This document shows positions 5,102-7,139 of a DNA stretch of 7,139 nt, piece by piece. The notes beneath the pieces were generated by a model. It worked only from the letters and a program-made list of their open reading frames with translations. It ran no database searches and was not told the origin of the DNA. The position numbers and the translations under genes were made by a program. How positions within the stretch are numbered: position 1 is the stretch's first letter; each line of letters starts with the position of its first letter. The stretch comes from Saprospiraceae bacterium (lineage in GTDB: Bacteria; Bacteroidota; Bacteroidia; Chitinophagales; Saprospiraceae). The stretch spans positions 1 to 7,139 of the forward strand of contig SLKL01000172.1 in assembly GCA_007134625.1 (NCBI GenBank), in the 5' to 3' direction.

Positions 5102-6916
5102 ATGAAGTTTCAATTACCTTTACTAAAGGTTCTTTCTGTCTTATTGTTTTCCTTTTTTGTCGTAAATCTATCTGCACAATATGTGTCCTCGCCTTCAATT
5201 TTACAGGAAAATCCGGAAATATTGGGCTCTTGGTTAGCTGAAAATGAACTATCTGAATTAACTCCAACTACTACAAGACACATTTTACCCGATCATTTTT
5301 TTGCAGAAAGAATTTATCCCGAAGAAGCTTTTAAGCCGGTGGTCTTTGAAATTGATGATCAGGCTGCGGTTTTATTCTGGATTATGGATGTTGGAGAAAA
5401 GGAAGTTGTTGTTCTTTCTGAGGAGATAGCTGATGGGTTTTATTTTTACAATTTAGGAAATCAGAACAGGCAAAGAAACTCAGCAAATTTATCTGAAAAG
5501 TTCTCCCGACCTCAAAGCGGTAGTGTGCTTTTGGAGTGGAATGGACCCTTAGATAAAGTGGATGATATCATCTCTAATGGACCCATTCACAGAGTGTATA
5601 GAAATTTAGAGGGGCACAGTTTTAGATCTACCGGCTTTGGCGCTGCCTTGGATTGCCACTTTAATATCAATTGTCCTGAAGGTGAGGATTTCAATCAGCT
5701 TGCCGATGCGGCAAATCGAATTATGGTGGTAGTGGAGGAGGGCATAGGATTTTGTAGTGGTGCTTTGATCAATAATACTGCTGCGGATTTTACACCTTAT
5801 GTGTTGAGTGCATTTCATTGCATGGCCAACTTTACGCCCCTTTATCATTTATGGAGATTTGATTTTTTCTATGCATCTGAGGATTGTAACAATCCCATCA
5901 GCGAGCCCGGATTTTTTAGCATGACAGGAGCTGAATTCAGGGCTGGTCATCCCGATTCTGACTTTCTGCTACTTGAATTGAATAATGATTTTCCTTCTGA
6001 TTTTGAAATTCCTTTTTTAGGATGGGACAGAAGGGATGATTATTTGCCTCAAAATACTGCCATTGTTCATCATCCTGCCGGCGATATCAAAAAAGTTTCC
6101 ACTTACAGTGAACCGCTACGCGTACATAACAATCTGATCAACTGGAATCACGGTGTTCAGACGCCGAGAAGGTCGCATTATCGGCAACAATTGACTACAG
6201 GGACTTTCGAGCCTGGTTCTTCGGGAAGTCCATTACTCTCTCCTGAGTCAAGGATAATGGGTCAATTGCACGGGGGCGTATTCGGTTGTGATGGTAATAT
6301 CGCTTATTCAGGTATCCTGTATTTTTCATGGGATCTTGGCGATGATGCTTCAGAGAGATTGAGCGATTGGTTAGATCCACTGAATACCGGACAATTGACT
6401 CTTGATGAATTGTGGCTCGCTCCTGATGTAAAAGATATTGAAATAGCGGGTAAAGTAAGCAATCCATTGAACAGGAATATTCCTGATGTTATGGTTGAGT
6501 TGGTGTGCGGAGACACAACCTATTTCACCTTAACGGATGAGGATGGTGAGTTTGTGTTGAACATAACCTTCATCGATGAAGAGGATTGTACTGTCAACTT
6601 TAGTAAACAGGATGAAGTCATGAATGGCATCAATGTTCTGGATATAGTATTGATTCGAAGGGATATTTTAGGATTGCAAATACTGGATGATTGGCAAAGG
6701 CTCGCAGCAGATGTCAACGATGACGGCGTAGTGAATGTATTAGATATTGTAGTGCTGAGGAGGCTTATTCTTGGTATTTATGATGAATTGCCCAATATTG
6801 ATCCCTGGCTGTTTTCCTTAGATAGTGATGTTGTAGAATTGCGTCTTGACAATGATTTATTTTTAGAGGTTACAGGCCTGAAAATGGGTGATTTGGATTA
6901 TAATGCAGATTATTGA
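5102..6916 (+). CDS. Secreted lysyl-endopeptidase-like serine protease with dockerin-like tail
   Basis: Predicted 604-residue secreted protease. A signal peptide at 1-25 ends NLSA, followed by a probable propeptide to about 180. The peptidase S1-type domain (about 185-430) closely follows Achromobacter lysyl endopeptidase in motif order: NCPEG, GALINNTAAD, SAFHC (catalytic H239), SDFLLLELNN (D287), GWDRRD, EPGSSGSP (S374), GQLHGG and RLSDWLDP. Cysteines 185/396, 191/262 and 218/240 match the three disulfides of that enzyme. The specificity aspartate (D225 there) aligns with A401 in a shortened loop, so lysine preference is doubtful. A beta-sandwich segment (about 446-500, C469 and C496) follows. 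A dockerin-like pair comes next, with a degenerate first loop (504-514) and a canonical second loop (D537, N539, D541, D548). The protein ends after LKMGDLDYNADY, with no type IX sorting domain seen. The ATG start is well placed for the signal peptide. It stands alone, divergent from the OmpA-like genes. Confidence 0.88.
   Translation: MKFQLPLLKVLSVLLFSFFVVNLSAQYVSSPSILQENPEILGSWLAENELSELTPTTTRHILPDHFFAERIYPEEAFKPVVFEIDDQAAVLFWIMDVGEKEVVVLSEEIADGFYFYNLGNQNRQRNSANLSEKFSRPQSGSVLLEWNGPLDKVDDIISNGPIHRVYRNLEGHSFRSTGFGAALDCHFNINCPEGEDFNQLADAANRIMVVVEEGIGFCSGALINNTAADFTPYVLSAFHCMANFTPLYHLWRFDFFYASEDCNNPISEPGFFSMTGAEFRAGHPDSDFLLLELNNDFPSDFEIPFLGWDRRDDYLPQNTAIVHHPAGDIKKVSTYSEPLRVHNNLINWNHGVQTPRRSHYRQQLTTGTFEPGSSGSPLLSPESRIMGQLHGGVFGCDGNIAYSGILYFSWDLGDDASERLSDWLDPLNTGQLTLDELWLAPDVKDIEIAGKVSNPLNRNIPDVMVELVCGDTTYFTLTDEDGEFVLNITFIDEEDCTVNFSKQDEVMNGINVLDIVLIRRDILGLQILDDWQRLAADVNDDGVVNVLDIVVLRRLILGIYDELPNIDPWLFSLDSDVVELRLDNDLFLEVTGLKMGDLDYNADY
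6608..6784 (+). other. Dockerin-like region inside the protease gene
   Basis: It encodes residues 503-561. Two halves share the pattern LDIVxxRRxILG, at 513-524 and 547-558. The second half carries a full calcium-loop pattern (D537, N539, D541, D548). The first is one residue short between its NG and the LD helix and lacks the usual ligand at position three. This degenerate first loop is common in Bacteroidota extracellular proteins, where the module probably serves as a structural cap and not as a cellulosome anchor. Confidence 0.75.
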
Positions 6917-6983
6917 GAAAAATCTCTTTAAGTTCACATTCCTGTAAAAAAAACGAAAATGGAAAGTTGTGTATAATAAACAT

Positions 6984-6995
6984 TGAGTATACTCA
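6984..6995. repeat. Perfect 12-base palindrome TGAGTATACTCA
   Basis: The 12 bases equal their own reverse complement, and the symmetry does not extend further. It lies 68 bases after the protease stop codon. With no loop and no T-run it is a poor terminator, and it could be a dimeric-protein site for a gene beyond the window. The function is unknown. Confidence 0.4.
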
Positions 6996-7010
6996 GAAAA
7001 AGTAATCAAC

Positions 7011-7042
7011 CACATAGGATCATAGGTCACATAGTACACATA
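7011..7042. repeat. Phased CACATAG-type short repeats
   Basis: CATAG occurs at 7013, 7021 and 7030, followed by a variant CATAT at 7039, giving steps of 8, 9 and 9 bases. Three of the four are preceded by CA, giving CACATA. This resembles dispersed intergenic repeats that I recall from Bacteroidota genomes, but copy number cannot be judged from one window. Confidence 0.45.
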
Positions 7043-7088
7043 TATTCTCAGATAATGATTTAAAACTAAATGAAAACTATGTTTCTAT
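7014..7088. repeat. Imperfect inverted repeat flanking 51 bases
   Basis: ATAGGATCATAG at 7014-7025 matches the reverse complement of 7077-7088 (ATAGAAACATAG) at 10 of 12 positions. The arms could be ends of a small dispersed intergenic element or could form a long-loop stem. No target-site duplication was identified. Confidence 0.35.
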
Positions 7089-7116
7089 TGCCATGCCTGC
7101 GGCTTGATAAATTGTC

Positions 7117-7132
7117 AAAAAAAAAAAAAAAA
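7117..7132 (+). repeat. Homopolymer run of 16 A
   Basis: Sixteen consecutive A residues lie seven bases from the window end. On the minus strand this is a T16 tract that could follow a terminator hairpin of a gene entering from the right, but the needed stem would be outside the window. Sequencing length error is likely in such a run. Confidence 0.6.
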
Positions 7133-7139
7133 GGATTTG

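Larger units (their letters stand above)
6917..7139. other. Non-coding tail of window, 223 bases
   Basis: No credible gene or strong terminator was found after the protease stop codon. The stretch is A/T-rich and holds a palindrome (6984-6995), a phased CATAG array (7011-7042) with an inverted partner (7077-7088), and an A16 run (7117-7132). Confidence 0.6.

Noticed and set aside
6917..6973. Possible frameshifted continuation of the protease into a sorting domain
   Set aside because: The original frame hits TAA shortly after the TGA stop codon, and the two other frames give short stretches without the Gly/Asn/Pro-rich pattern of sorting domains, so there is no evidence for a broken gene.
7011..7042. 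CATAG array as a CRISPR
   Set aside because: The units are 5-7 bases with spacing of 8-9 bases, far below CRISPR repeat and spacer sizes, and no cas gene is present.
7103..7132. Hairpin TTGATAAATTGTCAA plus A-run as a terminator
   Set aside because: The stem is short, A/T-rich and contains a wobble, and it is followed by A, not T, on the plus strand. On the minus strand the T-run precedes the stem instead of following it.

Overview
The window looks like chromosomal DNA of a Bacteroidota member. It is AT-rich, it lacks recognisable Shine-Dalgarno sequences before most genes, and it carries matches to the Bacteroidota promoter -7 box (TAnnTTTG). Its secreted proteins also fit: a dockerin-like tail of the phylum's type, and OmpA-family proteins with a cysteine-bearing GHV loop. 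The genus cannot be named from this sequence. No RNA gene, insertion sequence, CRISPR array or phage gene was seen.

The left third (77-2572, + strand) holds three tightly packed genes, very likely one operon. They are a HlyD-type periplasmic adaptor, a VTC-domain (polyphosphate polymerase-like, triphosphate-tunnel fold) protein, and a DUF4956 multi-pass membrane protein. The spacers are only 4 and 17 bases. VTC next to DUF4956 is a recurring but functionally unexplained bacterial pairing. With an envelope-spanning adaptor in the same operon, the set suggests machinery that makes an anionic polymer, probably polyphosphate, at the inner membrane and moves it outward. That is inference, and it is the best candidate here for an undescribed system.

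The middle (2600-4787, - strand) holds two tandem paralogs about half identical to each other. Each has a signal peptide, an OmpA-like domain, a small beta-sandwich domain resembling carboxypeptidase-regulatory repeats, and a second, atypical OmpA-like domain with a cysteine pair in the ligand loop. The upstream copy appears to start at TTG. These genes converge on the VTC operon with 27 bases between stop codons and no obvious terminator.

The right part (5102-6916, + strand) encodes a secreted lysyl-endopeptidase-like serine protease. Its catalytic triad and six disulfide cysteines are intact, but the aspartate that sets lysine specificity is not found at its expected place. A beta-sandwich segment and a dockerin-like tail follow, and no type IX secretion sorting domain is visible. 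The 314-base divergent region before it carries a good -7 promoter match and an 11-base-phased direct repeat. The terminal 223 bases are non-coding and contain a 12-base palindrome, a phased CATAG motif array with an imperfect inverted partner, and a run of 16 A.
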